Source of the DNA: an uncultured Granulosicoccus sp.
GTDB taxonomy: Bacteria > Pseudomonadota > Gammaproteobacteria > Granulosicoccales > Granulosicoccaceae
Assembly (NCBI GenBank): GCA_938016235.1
Contig: CALLPU010000494.1
Coordinates: 1-9,668, forward strand
Direction of reading: 5' to 3'
DNA: 9,668 bases
The notes below the pieces were generated by a model. The model was not told the origin of the DNA. It saw only the letters and a list, made by a program, of their open reading frames with translations, and did not search any database. Made by a program: the position numbers and the translations under genes. Below, piece after piece: positions 1-7,030 of the stretch. Position 1 is the first letter of the stretch. Every line of letters starts with the position of its first letter.

Positions 1-152
1 TGTTTCTCAATCCCCGGCATTGTGAGCAGGCTGGCGAGACATACTTCACAAAGTGGTGTCAATTGGCTGGCGACTTCTGGCGTGTCTGGCGTATTGTTCA
101 GCCATGGCCCGAGCGTACTCGGCTACTCAATGAGATCAAGCAACAAGCCTGA
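1..152 (+). CDS. C-terminal end of an unidentified protein (5' end outside window)
   Basis: An open frame enters from the left edge (first complete codon at base 3) and ends at TGA 150-152, giving about 49 residues. I chose this frame over the other open plus frame because its composition looks protein-like. It is rich in charged and aromatic residues and ends with WRIVQPWPERTRLLNEIKQQA-like, tryptophan- and arginine-rich sequence, while the competing frame is mostly Ser, Gly and Val. The stop lies 15 nt before the ATG of the DUF3391 gene, so the two may be co-transcribed. I do not recognise the family and assign no function. Confidence 0.5.
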   Translation, partial: FLNPRHCEQAGETYFTKWCQLAGDFWRVWRIVQPWPERTRLLNEIKQQA

Positions 153-167
153 CAAGAGAGACACATC

Positions 168-461
168 ATGAACCTGTCAAGAAAATCTGTTAGCCGTCCT
201 GCAGCTTCTGTTTCGACGCGAATCGTTGCCCAAAAACGCTGGGTACATCGTAACCAGCTCGAAATCGGCATGTACGTGGAAGAACTCGATCGTCCCCGGA
301 TCGAAACACGATTCATGTTTCAGGGATTCATCATCGATACCCCCGAAATGCTGTTAGCCGTACAGGAAGCCTGCGAATACGCCTGTGTGCAGACGGAGAA
401 GCTCGCCCGGATCTCGTCCAACAGCAGCCGACGTCTGGTTGGCGCGGTCAGACATCACTAG
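168..461 (+). CDS. Stand-alone DUF3391 domain protein (HD-GYP N-terminal-like)
   Basis: The product is 97 residues, starting at ATG 168 with a purine-rich GAGAG about 10 nt upstream. Residues about 23-80 match the pattern of DUF3391, the N-terminal domain of many HD-GYP c-di-GMP phosphodiesterases. The key stretches are LEIGMYVEELDRP, ETRFMFQGF and a closing CVQTEK. The catalytic HD-GYP half is absent: the frame stops at TAG 459-461, and the following 169 nt show no HD or GYP remnant in any frame. The last 15 residues are basic and probably disordered. There is no signal peptide or membrane segment. The function of an isolated DUF3391 is not established. It could be a partner or adaptor for a c-di-GMP protein, or the remnant of a deleted HD-GYP gene. 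Its nearest recognisable signalling neighbour is the hybrid kinase downstream on the same strand. Confidence 0.75.
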   Translation: MNLSRKSVSRPAASVSTRIVAQKRWVHRNQLEIGMYVEELDRPRIETRFMFQGFIIDTPEMLLAVQEACEYACVQTEKLARISSNSSRRLVGAVRHH

Positions 462-480
462 AGTGGGTCGGGCGGCCTGT

Positions 481-522
481 GTAGAAGAAACCGTGATTGG
501 TAGAATAAACCGTCATTTGTAG
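481..522 (+). repeat. 19-bp imperfect tandem direct repeat upstream of the hybrid kinase
   Basis: Bases 481-499 (GTAGAAGAAACCGTGATTG) and 500-518 (GTAGAATAAACCGTCATTT) are adjacent 19-base units that match at 16 of 19 positions. A partial third copy (GTAG) begins at 519, and GTAGAAT appears again at 574-580. The block lies about 110 nt upstream of the kinase start, in the 462-630 intergenic region. The spacing of close to two helical turns fits an operator that binds a regulator on one DNA face, but no regulator is identifiable. I see no convincing sigma-70 -35/-10 pair in the region. Confidence 0.6.
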
Positions 523-630
523 TAGCTAATGCCACCCGCATCACATTTTTACGCTTTTTGTGGCCGCCTGAGAGTAGAATTTACATAGTTTCAGGGCGTC
601 TTTGCGCTGTCAGATCTCGGGGGGCTGACT

Positions 631-2694
631 TTGGCTACAGGCACGACACTTCAACGGCCCTATCTGGACGCTGACAAGTTCGCGCGGCTGTTCGAAAAGA
701 TGCCGGTCTTTGCCGCGATGGTGACACCCACTGGCAAACTGATGAGTGTCAGTATGCCACTTCAGTTCTCCTCTGCCGGTGGTGATGGCGCCTTTCAGCC
801 GTGGGCGAGACTGCAGGATCTACCGCTCTGGGGCGGTGACCCGCTGACTAAGGAGCGCATTCAGCGTTGCCTGTCACTCACTGGCAACGGCGAAACACTC
901 GTCGACGATATGCCGTTTCATGGCGGCACCTCCGGAATCGGCATCATGCAGCTGCATCTGGCGCCGCTGGTGTCCGAGGCAGGTCAGGTTGCGCAGATCA
1001 TGTGTCTCGGTGTCGATCAGACCGCCTTGAAGAAGCTGCAGTCTGATCTGCGAACCAGCGAAAGGCGATTCCAGGATATGTCACACGGATTGCCGCTCAT
1101 GGTCTGGGTCAGCAACGTGGACGGTGAACAGGTATTTGCCAATCGTTGTTTTTGCGAATTCTTTGACATTACCGAAGACGAGGCGATCGGTGAAAGCTGG
1201 GCGGCAAATGTGCATCCCGACGACGAAGCCTATTATGAGCTCTACAAACGGTGTCTGGAGCAGCGCGTCTCATTCCGGCGCGCGGTGCGCATGAAAAACG
1301 CGAGCGGTCAATGGCGTTACCTGGAGACGTTTTGCCGGCCAAACTACAACCCTGCTGGAGAATTTACCGGGTTTATCGGCACTAGCATCGATATGACGGA
1401 GCAACATCGTGTCGAGCAGCGCCTTGCGGATGCGGATCGCCGCAAAGATGAGTTTCTGGCAACACTGGCGCACGAGCTGCGCAATCCTTTAGCGCCGATT
1501 CTAACGGGCGTGGAGTTGATCAAACAGATCTCTGGCCACTCGGCAACCATTGACAACGCTATTGAAATCATCGAGCGGCAATCCCGACAGATGAGCTTGT
1601 TGATCGATGATCTGATGGATGCGTCGAGAGTCAGTCAGGGCAATTTCGAGCTGAGAAAGCATGTTGTACAGCTGGATGATCTGGTGCGAGAAGCCGTTGA
1701 CACGTGCCGCCCCAGTATAGATGAAGCAAAGCACAAGGTTACCATGACACTACCTGCGCAACCGGTGTGGGTCAGGGTAGATCCGTTGCGCATGAATCAG
1801 GTCTGTACCAACCTGCTGAAAAACGCCTGCAAATTCACACAGCAGCAAGGCAGCATTCATCTATCGTTCAAAGAATCACACCAGGGTTTCGAGATAGCCG
1901 TAACCGACAACGGTCGTGGGTTTGCGCCCGATACCATAGACCGAGTGTTCGATATGTATACCCAATTGAACAAACGCCCCGTTAATGGCGATGTCGGGCT
2001 TGGAGTAGGGCTTGCGTTATCGAAGTACCTTGTCAATCGTCACGGTGGCAGCCTCAGCGTCGTCAGCGACGGTTTGAATCGCGGAAGTACCTTCAAGATC
2101 CTGTTGCCGTTGTCACTAAAGGCCGAGCCGCCGCTTGAATCATCAGAGCCGGTTATCAACAAATGGGTGACGAACGAGCGGAGGAGTGATGAGTCGAGCC
2201 GACTGCTGGCTGCTGTCACAGCGCCGAGTCCGGAGATTCTGTCACCTGGCACAGCGGTTGACCGCCCGGCTACTCGTGATTCACAGAGCGTCCCCCGCAC
2301 ATCGACAACGGTTCCCAAAGTGCTTATCGTGGATGACAATGAGGACGCTGCTTTCATTATTTCAGAGCTGCTGGAACACTTGGGTGTAGAAACGCTGATC
2401 GCCCACACGGGAGCGGGTGCTCTGACACACTTCAGTATCTTTGAACCCGATATGGTGCTGCTGGATATCGGTCTCCCTGATATCGATGGGCTGGCGGTGG
2501 CAAGGTCTATCCGTGAGTCGGGGGCCTGGGGCAAGCAAGTCAGGCTGGTGGCGTTAACCGGATTGGGAAGCCCTGATGACAAAAGCAAATCGCTGAAGGC
2601 TGGTTTTGATGATCATCGGGTAAAACCACTCTCGCTGGTTCATCTTGGGCCGATGGTGCAGCAACTGAAGAAAGCGCCACCGCCCGTTCCATAA
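631..2694 (+). CDS. Cytoplasmic PAS-PAS hybrid sensor histidine kinase with C-terminal receiver
   Basis: The product is 687 residues with no membrane segment, so it is a soluble sensor. Residues about 15-132 look like a degenerate PAS fold. Residues 145-258 are a PAS_3/PAC module ending FTGFIGTSIDMTE. The dimerisation/phosphoacceptor domain has the H-box LATLAHELRNPL, with His281. The ATPase domain carries the N-box NLLKNACKFT (Asn398), the G1 box DNGRG (426-430), an F-box near FDMYTQ and a G2 box GLGVGLAL (456-463). A linker of about 70 residues (496-560), rich in Ser, Pro and Arg, leads to a receiver with the acid pair Asp568/Asp569, phosphoacceptor Asp612, Thr643 and Lys665. All catalytic residues are present, so it should be active. 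The start is TTG at 631, preceded by a six-G run at 619-624; the next candidate is ATG at 700, which would trim the first PAS edge. No response regulator gene is adjacent. The ligand is unknown. Confidence 0.93.
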   Translation: MATGTTLQRPYLDADKFARLFEKMPVFAAMVTPTGKLMSVSMPLQFSSAGGDGAFQPWARLQDLPLWGGDPLTKERIQRCLSLTGNGETLVDDMPFHGGTSGIGIMQLHLAPLVSEAGQVAQIMCLGVDQTALKKLQSDLRTSERRFQDMSHGLPLMVWVSNVDGEQVFANRCFCEFFDITEDEAIGESWAANVHPDDEAYYELYKRCLEQRVSFRRAVRMKNASGQWRYLETFCRPNYNPAGEFTGFIGTSIDMTEQHRVEQRLADADRRKDEFLATLAHELRNPLAPILTGVELIKQISGHSATIDNAIEIIERQSRQMSLLIDDLMDASRVSQGNFELRKHVVQLDDLVREAVDTCRPSIDEAKHKVTMTLPAQPVWVRVDPLRMNQVCTNLLKNACKFTQQQGSIHLSFKESHQGFEIAVTDNGRGFAPDTIDRVFDMYTQLNKRPVNGDVGLGVGLALSKYLVNRHGGSLSVVSDGLNRGSTFKILLPLSLKAEPPLESSEPVINKWVTNERRSDESSRLLAAVTAPSPEILSPGTAVDRPATRDSQSVPRTSTTVPKVLIVDDNEDAAFIISELLEHLGVETLIAHTGAGALTHFSIFEPDMVLLDIGLPDIDGLAVARSIRESGAWGKQVRLVALTGLGSPDDKSKSLKAGFDDHRVKPLSLVHLGPMVQQLKKAPPPVP

Positions 2695-2724
2695 CGAGCC
2701 TCGTGAATCGGGCAGATGTGTGTA

Positions 2725-2736
2725 CTGACCGGTCAG
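2725..2736. repeat. Perfect 12-bp palindrome at the convergent gene junction
   Basis: CTGACCGGTCAG is fully self-complementary and includes the mgtE stop codon (2733-2735). It sits in the 38-nt space between the convergent kinase and mgtE ends. It has no loop and no T-tract on either side, so it is not a canonical intrinsic terminator. No other terminator is visible in this gap. It may be chance. Confidence 0.4.
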
Positions 2737-4073
2737 AGCAGCAGGGTGGCCAGACCAAGAAACGCAACCAGCCCTACAACATCAGTGACAGTGGTCAAGG
2801 CGACACCGCCGGCCAACGCTGGATCCACACCGATCTTGCGCATGAACATCGGCAGCATGGCACCGGCATACGCTGCAGTGATCAGGTTGACCACCAGTGC
2901 TATACCGATTATCAGACCAATCTGCGCATCACCGAACCAGAACCACACCAGCGCGGCGACAATCATGGCCCAGAGCAATCCGTTCAAGAGCCCGATGGCG
3001 ACTTCGCGGGTCAGCAAGTCGCGCAGGTTGCTCTTGTTTATCTGATTCAGCGCCTGGCCACGAATCACCAGCGTCAGAGTCTGACTACCGGCGATTCCAC
3101 CCATGCTCGGTACGACACTCATCAAGACCGCTAAAGTCACGACACGCTCCAGCGTGCCTTCAAATTGAGCAATGACCCAGGAGGCAAGCAGGGCGGTAAG
3201 CAGATTGACCCCTAACCAGAGTGCGCGCTTACGGGTGCTTTTCAGCACCGGTGCGAAGATATCGTCTTCCTGATTCAATCCCGCCATGCTCATGACGGAT
3301 TGTTCCGCCTCCTCGCGGATAACATCGACGACATCATCGATGGTGACGCGTCCTATCAGACGATTTGAATCATCAACAACCGGTGCGGAAACAAGGTCGT
3401 AATCTTCAAAAGCGCGGGCAACGTCGGTTTGCGTCATCAACACGGGCAGCGGCTCGATGATGTGCTCACATAACTCGCTGACGAGTGTATCGGCCGGATT
3501 GGTCAGAATGACTCGTAGTGACAGCTCACCTTTATAGCGTCCGTACCGATCAGTCACCCAGAGTCTGTCCGTCTTGCGCGGCATATCCCCGCGTCTTCTC
3601 AGATACCGTAACACTACGTCCAGCGTGACATCACCCCGAACAGTCAACACGTCCAGGTTCATCAGGCCACCGGCACAGTCTTCCGGGTAGGCCAGGACCT
3701 GCTCCAGGCGATCCCGGTCCTGACGGTCCATACCGTCGAGAATCTCACTGGTCAGTTGTTCTGGCAGTGATTGAACGAAGTCGGCCAGGTCGTCCAGGTC
3801 CAATTGCCCGGTGGCGGCCCGCAACTCCTCGACATCCATATCCCTGACCAGGCTCTCGCGAACCTCGTCACCCACTTCCATGAGGATCTCGCCTTCCAGA
3901 TCGAGGTCAATGATTTCCCACAGCACCCGACGCCGGTTAGGCGGAAGTGCTTCCAGGGCATCGGCGATCTCTGCTGGATGCATGGCCAGCATGATCTTGC
4001 GCGCAGCCGATAACGAACCGTCGGTTATGTTTTCTGCCAGTGCGCTGGACTGCTGCTCGATTTCGGGTTCCAT
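2733..4073 (-). CDS. mgtE: MgtE-family magnesium channel/transporter
   Basis: The product is 446 residues, the usual length for this inner-membrane Mg2+-gated Mg2+ channel. An N-terminal acidic superhelical domain covers about 20-130, with the family motif MHPAEIADALEALP. It joins two CBS domains (about 135-195 and 200-260) through YPEDCAGGLMNLDVLTVR. CBS2 ends VTIDDVVDVI. Five hydrophobic helices follow, at roughly 282-304, 311-336, 355-379, 384-410 and 418-445. The signature PSMGGIAGSQTLTLVIRG lies in helix 2. Asp431 in TTVTDVVG matches the conserved acidic residue of the last helix in the Thermus channel. ATG 4073 is the only start before an in-frame upstream stop, but its Shine-Dalgarno is weak (AGGA about 15 nt away). 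Translation may therefore rely on coupling to the EI gene 47 nt upstream. Placement after EI recurs in other HprK-bearing gammaproteobacteria. Confidence 0.95.
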   Translation of the reverse strand: MEPEIEQQSSALAENITDGSLSAARKIMLAMHPAEIADALEALPPNRRRVLWEIIDLDLEGEILMEVGDEVRESLVRDMDVEELRAATGQLDLDDLADFVQSLPEQLTSEILDGMDRQDRDRLEQVLAYPEDCAGGLMNLDVLTVRGDVTLDVVLRYLRRRGDMPRKTDRLWVTDRYGRYKGELSLRVILTNPADTLVSELCEHIIEPLPVLMTQTDVARAFEDYDLVSAPVVDDSNRLIGRVTIDDVVDVIREEAEQSVMSMAGLNQEDDIFAPVLKSTRKRALWLGVNLLTALLASWVIAQFEGTLERVVTLAVLMSVVPSMGGIAGSQTLTLVIRGQALNQINKSNLRDLLTREVAIGLLNGLLWAMIVAALVWFWFGDAQIGLIIGIALVVNLITAAYAGAMLPMFMRKIGVDPALAGGVALTTVTDVVGLVAFLGLATLLL

Positions 4074-4120
4074 TGACTTGGTATCAGGTCCTGCAGAGTG
4101 TGGCCCGGAACTGGCTCAGA

Positions 4121-5872
4121 TCAGTTGTCGGATGCAGAGGCGTTGATTTTGTCCAGTTGGGCTCGCTGCTCAACCGGTGTTGATGCATTCAACAGCGCAT
4201 TCACCTGTTTTTTCAGCGTAGACCGACGACACGAAATCAAGGTGTGCTTGGTTTCCAGTATGAGGTTAGGGGGCATACTGAAATCCGTCAATCCCAGCCC
4301 GAGCAGTAGCCTGACATAGCGTGAGTCACCGGCCATTTCGCCACACATGGCAACCGGGATGCCCGACTTTTGTCCTGCATCGATGGTGTTCTTTATCAAC
4401 GTCAATACGGCCGGATGCAGCGGATCGTAAAGGTAGTTCACCTGATCATCAATGCGATCAATGGCCAGCGTATATTGAATGAGATCATTCGTGCCGATCG
4501 ACAGAAAATCCAGGCGTTGTGCGAACTGCTCGGCGGCGATGGCGGCTGCCGGAACTTCGATCATGGCTCCTACCGGAACCTTTTCATCGAAATCAACGTT
4601 CTCATCGCGTAGCGTCTGTTTTACCTGCTCGATCAATTTCAGGCATTGATCCACTTCAGCCAGGTTGGTCAGCATGGGCAGAAGCAAACGAATGGGTCCA
4701 CGCGCTGATGCGCGAAATATCGCCCGCAGTTGCGGTAGAAACAGGGTGGGATCACTCAGGCACAAGCGGATGCCGCGCAATCCCATGGCAGGGTTGTGGG
4801 CCAATGGCCTGACACGCATGTTCACGGCGCCATCCATCTGTTTGTCAGCGCCGAGGTCTGCCGTTCGGATAGTGAGCATGTCACCTTTCAGGGCTCTGAG
4901 TACTTTTGTGTAGACCTTGAAGTGTTCCTGTTCGGTGGGCACCGTATCGCGGTTCATGTACAGAAACTCAGTGCGGTACAGGCCAACTCCGTCGGCGTTG
5001 ACACGCTTGAGCGCCTTGAGATCTTCTTCGATGTCGATGTTGGCTGACAATGTCAGCTTGACACCATCAATGGTCACTGCCTCGGTATCGAGTAACTTGC
5101 CCAGCTCGCGCTGCCTCAGTCGAGTCTCTTTTTGCTGACGCTTGACATCAGCCAGCATGTCGTCGGTGGGTTCGGCCAGCACCATACCCAGGTGGCCATC
5201 CAGCGTTAGTGTCTCGCCGGATTTGACATAGCGGCGAATGTTGGGAATACCCACAATGGCCGGAATTCCCAGGCTACGGGCCAGAATGGCGGTGTGCGAC
5301 AGTTGTCCGCCTGTCTCTGTGATGAAGCCGGCAACACCATGATGCTGCATGGTCACCGTGTCTGCCGGTGTCAGATCATCGGCAACAATTATCTGTCCTT
5401 TCCAGTGCTCGGATCCCACGACATGTTCGGCGCCATCGTCCAGCGCTCTGAGTACCGAATCAATAACATGATTGACATCATCGATACGCGTTGCCAGATA
5501 CACATCCTCCATCGAGCCAAACACTTTTATCAGTTCTTCGCGCTGTTGCTGCAGCGCCGCTTCGGCATTGATCAGCTCGGCTTTGATAATCTCGACCGGA
5601 CGCTGTGACAACACACCATCGTCGAGCATCAGTATGTGTGTTTCGATGAACGCGCTGACATCACTGGGTGCATCCTGCGGGATGTTGTCGCGGGCCGTCA
5701 GCAGCTGTACGCGAGCCGCTTTCAGTGCCCGCTTGTAACGTCGTACTTCAGCGGGCACCGATTTTTTCGACAAGCTGCGTGATGTCACATCAATCTGGTT
5801 ACGTCGCAGTAGATAGGCGTCGCCCACCGCGACACCCCGCGAGACTCCGATGCCATTGAACATCAGACTCAT
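4121..5872 (-). CDS. ptsI: Phosphoenolpyruvate-protein phosphotransferase (PTS enzyme I)
   Basis: This cytoplasmic enzyme of 583 residues transfers phosphate from PEP to the histidine of the HPr/NPr carrier encoded just upstream. The N-terminal half has GIGVSRGVAVGDAYLL and the phosphohistidine motif GGQLSHTAILARSLGIPA, with His193. The C-terminal PEP-binding barrel retains Arg300 (LYRTEF), Arg336 (IRTADLGADK), Glu438, the DFLSIGTNDLIQYTLAIDR signature and catalytic Cys510 (AMCGEMAGD). Length and layout match housekeeping EI rather than PtsP (EI-Ntr), because there is no N-terminal GAF domain. Even so, the neighbours suggest it feeds the nitrogen PTS. ATG 5872 follows the npr stop by 6 nt. 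A strong GAGGAG (5882-5887), 9 nt upstream, lies inside the end of npr, which indicates coupled translation. The name ptsI is used for sequence type; ptsP would be a functional alternative. Confidence 0.95.
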   Translation of the reverse strand: MSLMFNGIGVSRGVAVGDAYLLRRNQIDVTSRSLSKKSVPAEVRRYKRALKAARVQLLTARDNIPQDAPSDVSAFIETHILMLDDGVLSQRPVEIIKAELINAEAALQQQREELIKVFGSMEDVYLATRIDDVNHVIDSVLRALDDGAEHVVGSEHWKGQIIVADDLTPADTVTMQHHGVAGFITETGGQLSHTAILARSLGIPAIVGIPNIRRYVKSGETLTLDGHLGMVLAEPTDDMLADVKRQQKETRLRQRELGKLLDTEAVTIDGVKLTLSANIDIEEDLKALKRVNADGVGLYRTEFLYMNRDTVPTEQEHFKVYTKVLRALKGDMLTIRTADLGADKQMDGAVNMRVRPLAHNPAMGLRGIRLCLSDPTLFLPQLRAIFRASARGPIRLLLPMLTNLAEVDQCLKLIEQVKQTLRDENVDFDEKVPVGAMIEVPAAAIAAEQFAQRLDFLSIGTNDLIQYTLAIDRIDDQVNYLYDPLHPAVLTLIKNTIDAGQKSGIPVAMCGEMAGDSRYVRLLLGLGLTDFSMPPNLILETKHTLISCRRSTLKKQVNALLNASTPVEQRAQLDKINASASDN

Positions 5873-5878
5873 CCCGAC

Positions 5879-6148
5879 TTACTCCTCTTCGTCAAAGCGC
5901 CGATTGATCAAGTCTGCTACAGCTTCCAGTGCGTCGCTTTCATCTGAGCCGTGTGCGCTCAGCGTGATGTTGGACCCACAGCTGGCAGCTAGCATCATAA
6001 CGCCCATGATGCTCTTGCAGTTCACTCGTTGACCTTCCTTTTCAATGTCGATGTTAGATTCGAACGAGGAGGAAAGTTTAACGAGTTTGGCGGCAGCCCG
6101 AGCATGGAGTCCAAGCTTGTTGATGATCTGCAGTTCGCGTGTAATCAC
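5879..6148 (-). CDS. ptsO: HPr-family phosphocarrier protein (NPr)
   Basis: The product is an 89-residue single-domain phosphocarrier. His15 in GLHARAAAKLV is the site phosphorylated by enzyme I. Ser46 in CKSIMGVMMLA is the regulatory site targeted by HPr kinase/phosphorylase, whose gene is two upstream, so both control inputs are present. The start is GTG (6146-6148), 18 nt after the rapZ stop, with only a weak ribosome-binding site (ACGGG). An ATG a few bases upstream is out of frame and quickly terminated. The C-terminus is acidic (DEEE). It should shuttle phosphate from EI to EIIA-Ntr encoded by ptsN. It could equally be called ptsH, since no other HPr is visible here. I favour NPr because no sugar-specific PTS gene is in the cluster. 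Confidence 0.93.
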   Translation of the reverse strand: MITRELQIINKLGLHARAAAKLVKLSSSFESNIDIEKEGQRVNCKSIMGVMMLAASCGSNITLSAHGSDESDALEAVADLINRRFDEEE

Positions 6149-6166
6149 AGTGGCATACCCGTCATG

Positions 6167-7030
6167 TCAGGACAGTTCACGATGTCGTTTGGAAACATTG
6201 CCTCGCAGGGCAGAAAAGTGGGCTGCGAGCCGTTCAGTCAGGTAAACAGAGCGATGGCGCCCACCCGTGCAGCCGACCGACACCGTCAGGTAGGCGCGAT
6301 TTTCTGCTTCGAACAGCGGTAGCCAGCGTTGCGTGAAATCCTTGATGTCCTTGTACATGTCTTCAACTTCCGGTTGCTCTTCGAGAAACTGAATGATCGG
6401 CTTCTCGCGTCCATTGAATCGGCGTAAATCCGGTTCCCAGTGCGGGTTGGGCAAACAGCGCACGTCGAACATGAAATCGGTACTGGCCGGTGTGCCGTGT
6501 TTGAACCCGAACGATTGAAAGATCAGTGCAAGTCCGCCATGCGTCTTTCCCAGCAGGTACGTACGAATGATGTCGCGTAAATCGTGAAGATTCAACGCCG
6601 ATGTATCCACGACCAGCTCTGCTTCATCTTTCACCTGATCGAGCAGTCTGGCCTCTTCATCAATGGCGTTGATGAGCGGTAGATCCTGGCTGCTCAGTGG
6701 ATGTTTTCGGCGTGTTTCGGAAAACCGCGTGACCAGCGTGCTTCTGTCCGTATCGAGGAACAGGACTTCAACGGTTGCATCTTCTCGCTGGCGTAGTTCC
6801 CTCAGCAGCTTCATCAGGTTATCGGCTGATGCCCGCTCACTACGCATGTCGATGCCAATGGCGAGTTTGTCGTAAAGTTCAGAGCCACTGGCCAGCAACT
6901 TGTCGATCAGATCAGAGAGGAAGTTGGCCGGCAGGTTGTCTATGCAGAAAAAGCCTTCGTCTTCGAGTGTGTGCAGGGCGACACTTTTGCCTGATCCGGA
7001 TAACCCGGTGACTATCGTCAAGCGTGTCAT
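6167..7030 (-). CDS. rapZ: RapZ/YvcJ-family nucleotide-binding regulator
   Basis: The product has 287 residues. The N-terminal P-loop domain has Walker A GLSGSGKS (residues 9-16), followed by FFCIDNLPANFL and VEVLFLDTD. The C-terminal domain has the highly conserved SFGFKHGTP, DFMFDVRCLPNPHW and VGCTGGRHRSVYLTE. In E. coli RapZ binds the small RNA GlmZ (and GlmY) and directs RNase E to control glmS. In Gram-positive bacteria the homologue YvcJ has other roles. Here the protein ends RHRELS and lacks the KRK tail that contributes to RNA binding in E. coli, so sRNA partnership is not assured. Its ATG (7028-7030) overlaps the hprK TGA by one base (TGATG), a sign of translational coupling. Start and length fit the family. 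Confidence 0.95.
   Translation of the reverse strand: MTRLTIVTGLSGSGKSVALHTLEDEGFFCIDNLPANFLSDLIDKLLASGSELYDKLAIGIDMRSERASADNLMKLLRELRQREDATVEVLFLDTDRSTLVTRFSETRRKHPLSSQDLPLINAIDEEARLLDQVKDEAELVVDTSALNLHDLRDIIRTYLLGKTHGGLALIFQSFGFKHGTPASTDFMFDVRCLPNPHWEPDLRRFNGREKPIIQFLEEQPEVEDMYKDIKDFTQRWLPLFEAENRAYLTVSVGCTGGRHRSVYLTERLAAHFSALRGNVSKRHRELS

Noticed and set aside
548..580. Sigma-70 promoter using TTTACG or TTGTGG with TAGAAT (575-580)
   Set aside because: The spacers are 21 and 11 bases respectively, outside the workable range.
2040..2588. A 182-codon open frame on the minus strand opposite the kinase C-terminal region
   Set aside because: It is antisense to a clearly conserved ATPase and receiver domain, has Ser/Leu-heavy composition typical of antisense translation, and shows no family motif.
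2703..3134. A 143-codon plus-strand frame opposite mgtE transmembrane region
   Set aside because: Its Gln/His/Asp-rich composition reflects antisense reading of hydrophobic helices; the MgtE frame is certain.
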